A stretch of DNA of 17,498 nucleotides from an uncultured Paracoccaceae bacterium (GTDB lineage Bacteria; Pseudomonadota; Alphaproteobacteria; Rhodobacterales; Rhodobacteraceae): assembly GCA_937132145.1 (NCBI GenBank), contig CAKZNY010000373.1, positions 1 through 17,498 of the forward strand, given 5' to 3'. The position numbers were made by a program, and so were the translations under genes. Positions 1 through 7,714 of this stretch are shown piece by piece; the stretch's first letter is position 1; every line of letters starts with the position of its first letter. The notes beneath the pieces were generated by a model that was not told where the DNA came from, did no database searches, and was given only the letters and a program-made list of their open reading frames with translations.

Positions 1-373
1 GTGCGGCCTCGGACTCTCCGTTTTCAGCTAAGCGTTGCAGCTCATCCATCATTTGTCGCAATTGTTCGTTGCCACCGGGCGGTTGCGCTGTGTCGGCAAA
101 CTCGCGGTTCTGCTCGGCCTCGGCTGCCAGCATTTCCAGATATTCGTCCGTCGCATCGCGCAGTTCGTTCATCAGTTTGGTAATTTCCGCCTGTTCAGCT
201 TGCTGCTCGATCGCTTGCAGCAATTTCTCTTGTGCGCGGCGCAGGCGTTCCCGCGCACTTCCAAGGTCTCCGTCCTCCAAAAACACGGCGATTTCCCAGA
301 ATGCATCCGTAATCTCGGCCCGCTCCTCTGCCGAAACTCCGTCTTTCATCATCCCTTCATACCGCCGAATGGT
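1..373 (-). pseudogene. 3' portion of DUF4175 (TIGR02302-like) gene, out of frame
   Basis: Read on the minus strand in the frame that is -1 relative to the upstream part, this stretch stays open to the window edge. It encodes a glutamate- and glutamine-rich, probably coiled-coil segment, including MKDGVSAEERAEITDAFWEI, then LEDGDLGSARERLRRAQEKL and QMMDELQRLAENGES. This is the charged helical region expected after the N-terminal membrane and beta-rich parts of DUF4175/TIGR02302 proteins. The upstream frame reads YLKFAR and then goes off register; the family-like continuation in this frame is TIRRYEGMMKDG. The junction therefore lies near 373. The gene continues beyond position 1. It is either a real single-base deletion or a sequence error. 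I saw no classical X-XXY-YYZ slippery heptamer at the junction, so programmed frameshifting is unlikely. Confidence 0.7.
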
Positions 374-1806
374 CGTGCGAATTTCAGATACGAGCCACTG
401 GACAACGCCAAATCGCTTGGCATATTTGTCACCGCTTTAAGCACCTGCAAAACCCGTTTGTCATTTTCCGGCGACCACAGCAAATCCCGCCGCTGCTCGG
501 CAAAAGCTGCTGCCAGCGGCACGTAAAACCGCTTGCCGGGCAAGGTGCCAAAAGTCTGAACCTCGCCGATTTGCCCCGCCGCGTCGCGCACATTCAGCGT
601 AATCGTCACGGGCATTCCCACCCAGATGTCTTTGCTGAAATCCTCAATCAAAACCTCGGAAATATCATCCGTTGCGCCGCGAAACGGCAACGGCAAGCTC
701 GCGATCAGCGGTGCGCGTGCGACCGGTTCCGGCGCAAGCCCGAACCGCCGATCCACGTGCACCAGATCCGACGTAATTTGCGCAGTTCCCGCCACTATGC
801 CGTAGTCATCCGTCGCCTTGAACGGCAACCTCAGCGCCCCTGAAGTTGTCTGTCCAAACGCCTCGATCACGATCACATTGGGGCCGCGGTCATCCGCCGC
901 GATTATCCGCCAAGAATCCAGCACGGTGGTGCCGTCCAAGACCTCCAGATCACCCGATTGCGTCACGGTTACGCTTGCATTTCGCACCGTAGTTTTATCG
1001 CCGGAAAACACCGATCCAACCTCGGAAATGCTCTCGATCAAGGTCACATCGTCGGAGCCACCGTAAACCTGCATCACAATCTGCGTGCCGACCGGAAGGT
1101 TCAGAATAACCCCGTCCGCCACCTCGCCAAGGTAAATCTGCGGCTTGCCTGTATAGGATGGAGGGGTCGCCCATGCCTCGATGCTTGCCTCAACGCCGCC
1201 CCCCAAAACCGGCAGCGAAATCGCATTCTTAACGGATGTTAACCCACCGGAGGGCGCAAAAAATACGGCCACGGTCGCGCTAACGAGCGCCATCAAACGC
1301 AAGCCGTACCGGTCAAACGAAGCCAGCCGTAAATCCGGTGGGGCCGGCAATAATTGCACCGCCCGCGCCGCCATTTGCGTCTGATGCTGTTCCCAAAGCG
1401 CACGGGTTAACGCATCCTCCGTTCCGGCGGCCGACTGGTCTCGCAACGACGCCAATGGGCCGCTCCCTCCGTCAAGGCGGTCGATCGCGGCCGAACGGTT
1501 TGGGGGTTTCAGGCCGCGCAGACCGATAAACAAACACGCGACACCGCCCAGCAGTACCGACAAAACCAGCCCACGGCCCACATTCGGTGAAACCAGATTC
1601 AGGCCATCAAAGGCAACAAATGCATAGGAAAATAACGTGAGCGTCCAGAGTGGCCAGAACCGGCGCGCCAGAATTTCCAGCCATAACGCGGCACGTGACA
1701 AGGCCAAGCGAAACCGCAAAGCCCGCATGATGCTCCCGTATCTTTTGTCAACGTAACGCGCCCAAAGCTGGTTCATTCCGCCATCCCGATTGCGCGTGCG
1801 GGTCAT
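349..1806 (-). CDS. DUF4175 (TIGR02302-like) membrane protein, N-terminal part ending at a frameshift stop
   Basis: This frame gives 485 residues and ends in an unnatural tail (ARPFGGMKG) because of the frameshift near 373; the true gene runs left off the window. Two hydrophobic segments lie near the N terminus (around FWPLWTLTLFSYAFVAF, then GLVLSVLLGGVACLFIGL). A third hydrophobic stretch (around LMALVSATVAVFFAP) follows, and then a long beta-rich, presumably periplasmic part with family-like stretches such as EAWATPPSYTGKPQIYLG and KATDDYGIVAGTAQI. Family and position are typical: in Rhodobacterales a TIGR02302/DUF4175 protein often lies just downstream of lysA. Its function is not established. 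It starts 7 bp after the lysA stop, so it probably shares the lysA transcript. The ATG at 1806 is the simplest start; a later one at MNQLWARYVDK is possible. Confidence 0.8.
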   Translation of the reverse strand: MTRTRNRDGGMNQLWARYVDKRYGSIMRALRFRLALSRAALWLEILARRFWPLWTLTLFSYAFVAFDGLNLVSPNVGRGLVLSVLLGGVACLFIGLRGLKPPNRSAAIDRLDGGSGPLASLRDQSAAGTEDALTRALWEQHQTQMAARAVQLLPAPPDLRLASFDRYGLRLMALVSATVAVFFAPSGGLTSVKNAISLPVLGGGVEASIEAWATPPSYTGKPQIYLGEVADGVILNLPVGTQIVMQVYGGSDDVTLIESISEVGSVFSGDKTTVRNASVTVTQSGDLEVLDGTTVLDSWRIIAADDRGPNVIVIEAFGQTTSGALRLPFKATDDYGIVAGTAQITSDLVHVDRRFGLAPEPVARAPLIASLPLPFRGATDDISEVLIEDFSKDIWVGMPVTITLNVRDAAGQIGEVQTFGTLPGKRFYVPLAAAFAEQRRDLLWSPENDKRVLQVLKAVTNMPSDLALSSGSYLKFARPFGGMKG

Positions 1807-1813
1807 TTTCGAC

Positions 1814-3082
1814 TCACGCCATCCAGTCTGGAATGGTATCGCGATTAATCATTTCTTCATAGGTCGGACGTGCCCGAACCACGGCGAATTGATCACCTTT
1901 GACCAACACCTCGGGGATGAGGGGGCGCGAGTTATATTCGCTTGCCATCACCGCCCCGTATGCTCCGGCCGAGCGTAACGCCAGCAAATCGCCAGCCTCC
2001 AGCGTTGGCATATCGCGATCTTTCGCAAAAGTATCGCCGGTTTCACAAACCGGACCAACGATGTCGTGTGGCGTAAGTTCCGCGCCAATTTCGGGTTCGA
2101 TAACGGGGATAATATCGTGATATGCCTCGTACATCGCAGGGCGGATCAGGTCGTTCATGCCAGCGTCTACGATCAGGAAATCACGCCCCTCGCCTTCTTT
2201 ACGATACACAACCGAAGTCACCAGCAATCCGGCATTACCCGCAATCAAGCGCCCCGGCTCAATCTCAATTTCACAGCCAAGATGGCCAACAGTCCGCCGG
2301 ATCACGTCACCATATTCCATCGGCAACGGTGGCGCCTCATTCGAGCGCTTGTAAGGAATGCCAAGCCCACCGCCCAGATCGAGCCGCCGAATGTTGTGCC
2401 CGTCCGCCCGCAAGATTTCAGTCAACTCGGCGACCTTGTTGAAAGCGTCCTCATAAGGTTGCAGTTCCGTAATCTGGCTGCCGATATGCACGTCGATCCC
2501 GACAACCTCCAGCCCTTTCAGGCTTGCCGCCTCGGCGTAAACTTCACGGGCTTTGGATATCGGGATGCCAAACTTGTTCTCGGATTTTCCCGTCGCAATC
2601 TTCGCATGCGTCTTGGCGTCCACATCAGGGTTCACGCGCACTGTAATCGGCGCAACTTTGCCAAGCGACAGTGCCACCTCGTTCAACACCCGCATTTCGG
2701 GCTCGCTTTCCACGTTAAACTGGCGAATGCCGCCCGTTAACGCCGCCGCCATTTCCTCGCGGGTTTTGCCCACACCGGAAAATACGATGTGTTCCCCCGG
2801 CACCCCCGCCGCAATCGCGCGGGCGTATTCGCCGCCCGACACCACATCCATGCCAGCGCCCATCGCCGCCATAATCCGCAACACGGCCATGTTGGAATTG
2901 GCTTTCATCGCATAGCAAATAAAGTGGTCCATACCCGCAAGCGCCTCGTCAAACACCTGATAATGGCGCTCCAGTGTCGCGGTCGAATACACATAAAACG
3001 GCGTGCCAACAGCCGAGGCTATCTCGCTTATCGAAACATCCTCGGCATGCAGCGCGCCGTTGCGGTAGATAAAGTGGTCCAT
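1814..3082 (-). CDS. lysA: Diaminopimelate decarboxylase LysA
   Basis: This is a PLP-dependent fold-type III decarboxylase that converts meso-diaminopimelate to L-lysine and CO2, the last step of lysine synthesis, in the cytosol. With ATG at 3082 the protein has 422 residues, a normal LysA length. The PLP lysine is K60 in YAMKANSN, HIGSQI is at 199-204, the phosphate-binding glycine loop is LGGGLGIPY at 236-244, EPGRLIAGNAG is at 275-285, and the active-site cysteine is C346 in GPVCETGDTF. The reading frame can be extended one codon to a TTG at 3085, but the adjacent ATG gives the expected MDHF start. It lies 75 bp downstream of the exported SUOX-like gene and 7 bp upstream of the DUF4175 gene, and is probably part of the argH-led transcript. 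It is intact and confidently identified. Confidence 0.97.
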   Translation of the reverse strand: MDHFIYRNGALHAEDVSISEIASAVGTPFYVYSTATLERHYQVFDEALAGMDHFICYAMKANSNMAVLRIMAAMGAGMDVVSGGEYARAIAAGVPGEHIVFSGVGKTREEMAAALTGGIRQFNVESEPEMRVLNEVALSLGKVAPITVRVNPDVDAKTHAKIATGKSENKFGIPISKAREVYAEAASLKGLEVVGIDVHIGSQITELQPYEDAFNKVAELTEILRADGHNIRRLDLGGGLGIPYKRSNEAPPLPMEYGDVIRRTVGHLGCEIEIEPGRLIAGNAGLLVTSVVYRKEGEGRDFLIVDAGMNDLIRPAMYEAYHDIIPVIEPEIGAELTPHDIVGPVCETGDTFAKDRDMPTLEAGDLLALRSAGAYGAVMASEYNSRPLIPEVLVKGDQFAVVRARPTYEEMINRDTIPDWMA

Positions 3083-3157
3083 CAAGCTTGATCCATATGG
3101 CTAAATCAGGCCTTAGGTATAAAGGATAGGGTCGGCGCAGGCCAACCCCGAAATCAC

Positions 3158-3724
3158 CTATTCCACGTGGATATGATAAACCGACCAGACCCACCAATCG
3201 TCGTTCATGTCGGCCAAATCCGCGCGATCAGCCCGCGGGAACACCACATGTATCGGGCCAAAATCACCGATTGCAAAGGGGATTCCATCGCGTTTCAGGG
3301 CCACAACTGCGCCAGCCGCATATGCCTCCGCCAGCGGTATATCAACGGCGTACCCGTTGAGCGCCCGAATGGTTACGACCTCGCCCATCGCGCCGACAGA
3401 TTCCAGCACGTCTTTCAGCAACGGCCCCTCAAATGCGTAAACAAGGCCACCCTTAGGAAAATCCGCGTTCACCGTAACCTGCGGGAGCGCCTGTAATGTG
3501 GCCACATCAAATTGCGCGGCCTTATCAAAAGTGATGCCGTTAAACATAAAAAACTTATCGACGTCTTCCGAGCTTCCGTGCCGTGTCGGCAATGCCACAT
3601 TTCCAGTGACGGTCAGAATAACGGTGCCCCGAAACTCCCCCTGACGCCAAACTTCAGCGGCAGGTGACTGGCTGGCCACAGTAGCAATTATCCCGATAAT
3701 CAGTGCACGTAAGAAATTTCTCAT
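3158..3724 (-). CDS. Exported SUOX-like (oxidoreductase molybdopterin-binding fold) protein without cysteine
   Basis: The protein has 188 residues. It begins with a signal peptide (residues 1-23, ending SPAA before EVW), so the mature form should be periplasmic. The body resembles the short proteins assigned to the oxidoreductase molybdopterin-binding (sulfite-oxidase-like) fold: ILTVTGNV near 36-43, FDVATLQALPQ near 72-82, and the typical FEGPLLKDVLESVGA at 98-112 followed by LNGYAVDIPL. It contains no cysteine at all, so it lacks the cysteine ligand of true sulfite-oxidase-type Mo enzymes. It is more likely a binding or sensing domain than a catalyst (inference). A ribosome-binding site AAGGGA lies 9 nt upstream of the ATG at 3724. 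It sits between the lptM-like gene and lysA, where many relatives have no gene as far as I recall. Confidence 0.75.
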   Translation of the reverse strand: MRNFLRALIIGIIATVASQSPAAEVWRQGEFRGTVILTVTGNVALPTRHGSSEDVDKFFMFNGITFDKAAQFDVATLQALPQVTVNADFPKGGLVYAFEGPLLKDVLESVGAMGEVVTIRALNGYAVDIPLAEAYAAGAVVALKRDGIPFAIGDFGPIHVVFPRADRADLADMNDDWWVWSVYHIHVE

Positions 3725-3762
3725 TAAGTGGTCCCTTTATATATTTGGAACAGCACAAATGA

Positions 3763-3873
3763 TCAGTTGGCGTTCTCGTTTACGGAGGACGGATGTGTTG
3801 GCGGAGCCTTAATTCCGCAAGAGGCGGTTGCTCCGAGCAGTACAATCCCGATCAATAACAGAATTGCCCTCAT
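3763..3873 (-). CDS. lptM: LptM-like small lipoprotein
   Basis: A 36-residue ORF too short for routine ORF lists. The N terminus is [19 protein letters not shown]: a basic residue, a hydrophobic core and a lipobox-like end, with the lipidated cysteine at C19. After it comes CGIKAPP, close to the CGLKGPL-type motif after the lipidated cysteine of LptM (YifL) proteins, which help mature the LPS translocon LptD in enteric bacteria. A threonine at -3 of the cysteine is atypical for a lipobox. Its ATG overlaps the argH stop as ATGA (3873-3870), so translation is probably coupled to argH. A small lipoprotein between argH and lysA is a recurrent arrangement in proteobacteria. The function is transferred from the family and not shown here. 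Confidence 0.8.
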   Translation of the reverse strand: MRAILLLIGIVLLGATASCGIKAPPTHPSSVNENAN

Positions 3874-5264
3874 TTCAACTTCCCGTTCCAACGTGCAATT
3901 TGCTGGCGGACCTGATCTGGTGCTGTTCCACCATAACTTGCCCTACTCGCCACAGAGTTGTCTACCCCTAATACCGAATAAACGCTCTGGTTGATTTCTG
4001 GATGCGCCGATTGCATCTCTTTCAGCGACAATTCCGGCAAATCGCAACCTTTGTCCTCGGCCATTTTCACCAAAGCCCCCGTCGCGTGGTGTGCATCCCT
4101 GAACGGCAAGCCAAGTTCACGTACCAACCAATCCGCCAGATCGGTCGCTGTCGAGAACCCCATCGCCGCCGATTTGCGCAAACTTTCGACGTTTGGTTTC
4201 ATGTCGCCAACCATTCCGGTCATCGCCGCTAACGCCAACATCAAGCTGTCAGCGGCATCAAACACCTGTTCCTTGTCTTCCTGCATGTCCTTGGAATAGG
4301 CCAGCGGCAAACCTTTCATAATCGTCAGCAGCGCGACCAGTGATCCAGTGATCCGGCCAACCTTGGCGCGAATCAGTTCCGCCGCATCAGGGTTTCTCTT
4401 TTGCGGCATGATGGACGAACCAGTCGAGAACCGGTCCGATAGACGCACGAAACTGAACTGGGCCGAGGACCAGATCACCAGCTCCTCGGCGAGCCGCGAA
4501 AGATGCGTTGCGCAAATCGAGGCGCAGGACAAAAACTCCAACGCGAAATCCCGATCTGACACCGCATCAAGCGAATTCGCTGAAGGTCGGTCAAAGCCCA
4601 GTGCCTTCGCCGTCATATCCCGATCAATCGGATAGGCAGTGCCTGCCAATGCCGCCGCACCCAGCGGAGATTCGTTCATCCGCACCCGCGCATCCTGCAT
4701 CCGCGATTTGTCCCGCGCGAACATCTCGACGTAGGCCATCATGTGATGCCCCCACGTCACCGGCTGCGCCACCTGCAAATGCGTAAAACCCGGCATCACA
4801 ATATCCGCGCCAGCTTCAGCCTGACCCAGCAACGCCTTCATCAGCGCATCAAGTGCCTCAATCACCACATCAAACTGTTCGCGCGTCCACAGCTTGAAGT
4901 CCGTCGCCACCTGATCGTTCCGCGAGCGTCCCGTATGCAACCGCCCAGCTGGCTCCCCTATCAAATCCTTCAGGCGCGACTCGACATTCATATGAATATC
5001 TTCAAGTTCTTTAGAAAAGGTAAACTTGCCGGTCTCGATTTCTGACAATACCGTGAGCAGGCCTTCCCTGATCGCCTCGCCATCACTATCAGTAATAATA
5101 CCACAGGCAGCCAACATCGCCGCGTGGGCGCGGGAACCCTCGATATCCTGCCGAGCCATACGTTTGTCGAAATCAATCGAGGCGTTGATCGCCTCCATGA
5201 TCGCATCCGGCCCGGCGGCAAACCGCCCGCCCCACATTGCATTCGATGATTTTTTGTCTGACAT
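3870..5264 (-). CDS. argH: Argininosuccinate lyase ArgH
   Basis: ArgH cleaves argininosuccinate to arginine and fumarate in the last step of arginine synthesis. It belongs to the fumarase/aspartase superfamily and works as a homotetramer in the cytosol. With ATG at 5264 it has 464 residues, the usual length. Visible family features are MWGGRF near the N terminus, the [16 protein letters not shown] block at 108-122, the THLQ histidine at 162, and the superfamily signature [11 protein letters not shown] at 282-292. The frame extends upstream to a TTG at 5294, but the family begins just ahead of MWGGRF, which favours the ATG. It is the first gene of the leftward cluster. Its stop overlaps the lptM-like start, and only 31 bp separate it from the divergent thioredoxin gene. 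Confidence 0.97.
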   Translation of the reverse strand: MSDKKSSNAMWGGRFAAGPDAIMEAINASIDFDKRMARQDIEGSRAHAAMLAACGIITDSDGEAIREGLLTVLSEIETGKFTFSKELEDIHMNVESRLKDLIGEPAGRLHTGRSRNDQVATDFKLWTREQFDVVIEALDALMKALLGQAEAGADIVMPGFTHLQVAQPVTWGHHMMAYVEMFARDKSRMQDARVRMNESPLGAAALAGTAYPIDRDMTAKALGFDRPSANSLDAVSDRDFALEFLSCASICATHLSRLAEELVIWSSAQFSFVRLSDRFSTGSSIMPQKRNPDAAELIRAKVGRITGSLVALLTIMKGLPLAYSKDMQEDKEQVFDAADSLMLALAAMTGMVGDMKPNVESLRKSAAMGFSTATDLADWLVRELGLPFRDAHHATGALVKMAEDKGCDLPELSLKEMQSAHPEINQSVYSVLGVDNSVASRASYGGTAPDQVRQQIARWNGKLK

Positions 5265-5295
5265 TAGAGATACCTGTTCAATCCGCGAGGCCAAA

Positions 5296-5868
5296 ATGAA
5301 AAGACCCCTTCTTACTGCCCTGCTATACGCCGCTCTGACTTTGGGTGCAAACCCTGCGGCAGCAATTGATCCCGAAACCCGTCAGGTCATTCTGGACATG
5401 CGGGTAAACGACATGCGGAAGATGAAAATCCTTGTCGAGGCTGCCGCGCCGATCACCACGGAATTCGAAGATGTAGACGGCAACAAAATGACCTTTGCCG
5501 ACACCGATGGCCAGTTCCGACTGGTCAACTTCTGGGCCACATGGTGCGCGCCGTGCCGCGAAGAAATGCCCGCGCTCGACGCTTTGCAGGTAGAGATGGG
5601 CGGCGAAAACTTTCAAGTCATGACCATCGCCACAGGCCGCAACCGCCTGTCAGGTATCCTCAAATTCTATGCCGAGGCCAACGTCACCAACCTCCCCATC
5701 TTGCTGGACCCAAAAGGTAAACTGGCAACCCGCATGGGTGCTTTAGGGTTACCAGTCACCATTTTTCTAAACCGAGAGGGTCGCGAAATCGCGCGCCTAA
5801 CCGGTGGCGCTGATTGGTCGAGTGAAAATGCTATGGCCGTTTTGCAGGCGCTAATGGATGCAGAGTGA
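5296..5868 (+). CDS. TlpA-like periplasmic thiol-disulfide oxidoreductase
   Basis: The protein has 190 residues. A signal peptide covers about residues 1-23 ([20 protein letters not shown] ending AAA), followed by a thioredoxin-like domain with the redox motif WCAPC (C84 and C87) and the cis-proline loop GLPVTIF (P153). [10 protein letters not shown] is typical of the TlpA/ResA/DsbE-like branch, which keeps periplasmic thiols reduced, for example in cytochrome c maturation or copper-centre assembly. The substrate cannot be told from this sequence. The start is ATG at 5296 with GAGG 6 nt upstream; longer in-frame starts lie inside argH and would remove the signal peptide from the N terminus. 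It diverges from argH, a pairing common in Rhodobacterales. It appears monocistronic. Confidence 0.9.
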   Translation: MKRPLLTALLYAALTLGANPAAAIDPETRQVILDMRVNDMRKMKILVEAAAPITTEFEDVDGNKMTFADTDGQFRLVNFWATWCAPCREEMPALDALQVEMGGENFQVMTIATGRNRLSGILKFYAEANVTNLPILLDPKGKLATRMGALGLPVTIFLNREGREIARLTGGADWSSENAMAVLQALMDAE

Positions 5869-5946
5869 AACTGAACCCCTTTTGTATCAGCTTTTCATCC
5901 AATTCATGTTAACTTTTTCGAACATTGTAAGAACATATCGCGAAAA

Positions 5947-5961
5947 TTTACGAACCTTTAA
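5947..5961. promoter_or_regulatory. Possible CtrA-type box upstream of the EAL gene
   Basis: TTTA-N7-TTAA lies 50 bp ahead of the EAL start codon and differs by one base from the TTAA-N7-TTAA site known for alphaproteobacterial CtrA. CtrA controls motility and c-di-GMP genes in several Rhodobacterales, so the link is plausible. The region is AT-rich and short motifs arise by chance. A 10-bp direct repeat TTAACTTTTT also occurs here, at 5909-5918 and 5958-5967. Confidence 0.2.
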
Positions 5962-6011
5962 CTTTTTAGACCCCAAATAGACTCAGAAACCATGAGCTAT
6001 CGGAGGTCGTG

Positions 6012-6839
6012 ATGGCTAGCGCCAGCAAACAGATTACCAGAAATGCGGACATCCCGGCCGTAATGTCGAACACCCTGTTCAATCTTGAGGCCACCCGCGT
6101 TGCCGCCGCCCTGAGCGACAACCGGATGGAGTTATTCTACCAGCCAATCATACGCTCAGGCAGCAATAATTTTGTGGCTTTCTACGAGGGGTTGGCCCGC
6201 ATCCGAATGCCCGGAGGCGCTATAATTTCGGCTGGCCAGTTCATGCCTTTCATCGAAAATACCGCGCTCGGAACCAAGCTGGATCGCCGCATTTTATGCT
6301 TGGCCTTAAAGCAGCTAGCAAACAATTCAGACATCCGTCTGTCAATCAACATGAGTGTGCTTTCCATGCGAGATACCGGTTGGCTGGATATCCTTGAATC
6401 CGCCAGTTCAGGCATTTGCGAACGCCTGATTATCGAGATAACCGAAGGCGCGGCCATGTCTGATATTGAATTGACCACCGCCTTTATGCACCGCGTTCGC
6501 CGCAAACATTGCAGCATAGCGTTGGACGATTTCGGAACCGGCGCGACATCCTTTCGGTACTTCAAAGACTTCCGCTTCGACTTCGTTAAAATCGACGGAT
6601 TATTCATTCGTGATCTTTGTTATGACAAAGACAATCAAGTGCTGGTTCAGGCCCTCATCGACATCAGCAAACACTTTGACATGGTGACAGTGGCAGAATT
6701 CATTGAAACCGACGGCGAGGCTGAAATGGCCACAAAACTAGGAATCGACTGCTTGCAAGGATACCTGATCGGTAAGCCAGCCGCCCAACCGATCGCCCCG
6801 TTCCAAAAATCCGAACTGAACCAAAAAATTGCCGGATAA
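6012..6839 (+). CDS. EAL-domain cyclic di-GMP phosphodiesterase
   Basis: The 275-residue protein is a nearly bare EAL domain with a short N-terminal extension, with no GGDEF, PAS or membrane segment. The metal- and substrate-binding positions of active EAL enzymes are all visible: E59 in EGL (the signature triplet with G for A), N113 in SINMS, E142 in IEITE, D172-D173 in DDFGTG, K193 in VKIDG, E229 in VAEFIET and Q249 in LQGYLIGKP. It should therefore hydrolyse c-di-GMP to pGpG; the EGL variant leaves the metal-binding glutamate intact. GGAGG at 6002-6006 sits 5 nt before the ATG at 6012, which favours that start over the adjacent GTG at 6009. It is preceded by an AT-rich 143-bp intergenic region and converges on phaR with a single base between the stop codons. 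Confidence 0.93.
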   Translation: MASASKQITRNADIPAVMSNTLFNLEATRVAAALSDNRMELFYQPIIRSGSNNFVAFYEGLARIRMPGGAIISAGQFMPFIENTALGTKLDRRILCLALKQLANNSDIRLSINMSVLSMRDTGWLDILESASSGICERLIIEITEGAAMSDIELTTAFMHRVRRKHCSIALDDFGTGATSFRYFKDFRFDFVKIDGLFIRDLCYDKDNQVLVQALIDISKHFDMVTVAEFIETDGEAEMATKLGIDCLQGYLIGKPAAQPIAPFQKSELNQKIAG

Positions 6840-6840
6840 T

Positions 6841-7431
6841 TTAGGACTTGTCTACCAACTTACTAAGTTGTTCCTGCATCTGAGCAAGCTGCACTTTCAA
6901 ATCGCCAAGTTCAACATCCGACGTTTCTTGGGTATCCGCCTTAGCCTCGGCTGGCCCCGTCTCGGTTTCTGCCGCTGGCGTAAACATACGCATAGTGCCT
7001 TCGAACCATTCCATATTTTTCTTTGCCAACGCCTCAAAACCAGCTATTGCAGGGGCACCGGCCATCGCGCCTTGCATTTGGTCGCGAATACCATCCTGAT
7101 TTTTCGTAAACGCATCCATCGAAGCCTCGAGATATCCGGGTACAAACCCCTGAACCGAGTCTCCATATAGGCTGATCAATTGGCGCAGGAACTTGGTGGG
7201 CAACATGTTGTGCCCCTTGCTTTCCTCTTCAAAAATAATCTGGGTCAGAACAGATCGCGTAATATCCTCGCTGGACTTCGCGTCAATAACAACAAAGTCC
7301 TGTCCCTCGCGAACCATTTCGGCCAAATGGTCCAGCGTTACATAACTCGATTTTTTGGTATTGTATAAACGACGGTTGGCATACTTCTTGATGACAATGG
7401 TTTCTTCGCTAGTATCGTTTTTATCGGCCAT
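6841..7431 (-). CDS. phaR: Polyhydroxyalkanoate synthesis repressor PhaR
   Basis: The protein has 196 residues. The N-terminal PHB/PHA accumulation regulator DNA-binding domain covers about residues 12-72, with the hallmark IKKYANRRLYNTKKSSYVTL at 14-33. The following PHB_acc segment contains GHNMLPTKFLRQLISLYG at about 73-90 and VPGYLEASMDAF. The C-terminal 20 or so residues are likely coiled coil. PhaR proteins bind both nascent PHB and DNA; they repress phasin and other PHB genes until granules form, and repress their own gene in studied species. The gene diverges from the microprotein/phaC locus over a 142-bp region that holds two inverted repeats. It is intact although the neighbouring phaC is broken. 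Confidence 0.96.
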   Translation of the reverse strand: MADKNDTSEETIVIKKYANRRLYNTKKSSYVTLDHLAEMVREGQDFVVIDAKSSEDITRSVLTQIIFEEESKGHNMLPTKFLRQLISLYGDSVQGFVPGYLEASMDAFTKNQDGIRDQMQGAMAGAPAIAGFEALAKKNMEWFEGTMRMFTPAAETETGPAEAKADTQETSDVELGDLKVQLAQMQEQLSKLVDKS

Positions 7432-7463
7432 TACGGAACCCTTCTGATGACGCCCTGCGGCCT

Positions 7464-7508
7464 ATTGTTACCAACAATCTAATACAGTATTTCGCAACTG
7501 CAACGAAA
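7464..7508. promoter_or_regulatory. Two inverted repeats in the phaR / PHB-locus divergent region
   Basis: The first repeat is ATTGTT-acc-AACAAT at 7464-7478. The second is TTTCG-caactgcaa-CGAAA at 7490-7508, whose centre holds a TGC triplet in CTGCAA. PhaR proteins are known to bind TGC-rich palindromes upstream of PHB genes and to autoregulate, so these are candidate operators in the shared promoter region. No match to a published site is exact. Reading leftward, a possible phaR promoter is TTGCAG, 16 nt, TAGATT. Confidence 0.3.
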
Positions 7509-7573
7509 ATATCGCATGCGCGAACACGGTGCGCCATGGTATGCTGCTGTAATTAACGAATGTTACGCACGAA

Positions 7574-7714
7574 ATGGCGCAAAAGACTCCCCCTCCGACC
7601 GGCAAAAACCCGCTTCCGGATACGCCCGAAGAACAATATCTGGATTTATGGGAGGAGAATATCCGGCTAATTATCGCCAGTGGTCCCATCCCAAAAAACC
7701 CATGGCAAAAATGA
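7574..7714 (+). CDS. Unknown 46-residue protein coupled to phaC
   Basis: I do not recognise this ORF as a named family. The protein is proline-rich at its N terminus (AQKTPPPTGKNPLPD) and then has a short amphipathic, acidic, aromatic stretch PEEQYLDLWEENIRLIIASG. There is no signal peptide or cysteine. The reason to believe it is real is its junction: its stop overlaps the ATG of the phaC remnant as ATGA (7711-7714), a classic translational-coupling arrangement. Its codons also look like those of its neighbours. There is no strong ribosome-binding site. A role as a small partner of the polymerase is speculation. It is intact although the gene it is coupled to is not. Confidence 0.55.
   Translation: MAQKTPPPTGKNPLPDTPEEQYLDLWEENIRLIIASGPIPKNPWQK

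Noticed and set aside
373..400. Programmed -1 ribosomal frameshift in the DUF4175 gene
   Set aside because: The junction sequence has no X-XXY-YYZ heptamer in the correct frame and no obvious downstream structure, so a plain indel or sequence error is more likely.
5909..5967. Direct repeat TTAACTTTTT as an attachment or mobile-element site
   Set aside because: It is only 10 bp in an AT-rich promoter region, with no integrase, transposase or target duplication nearby.
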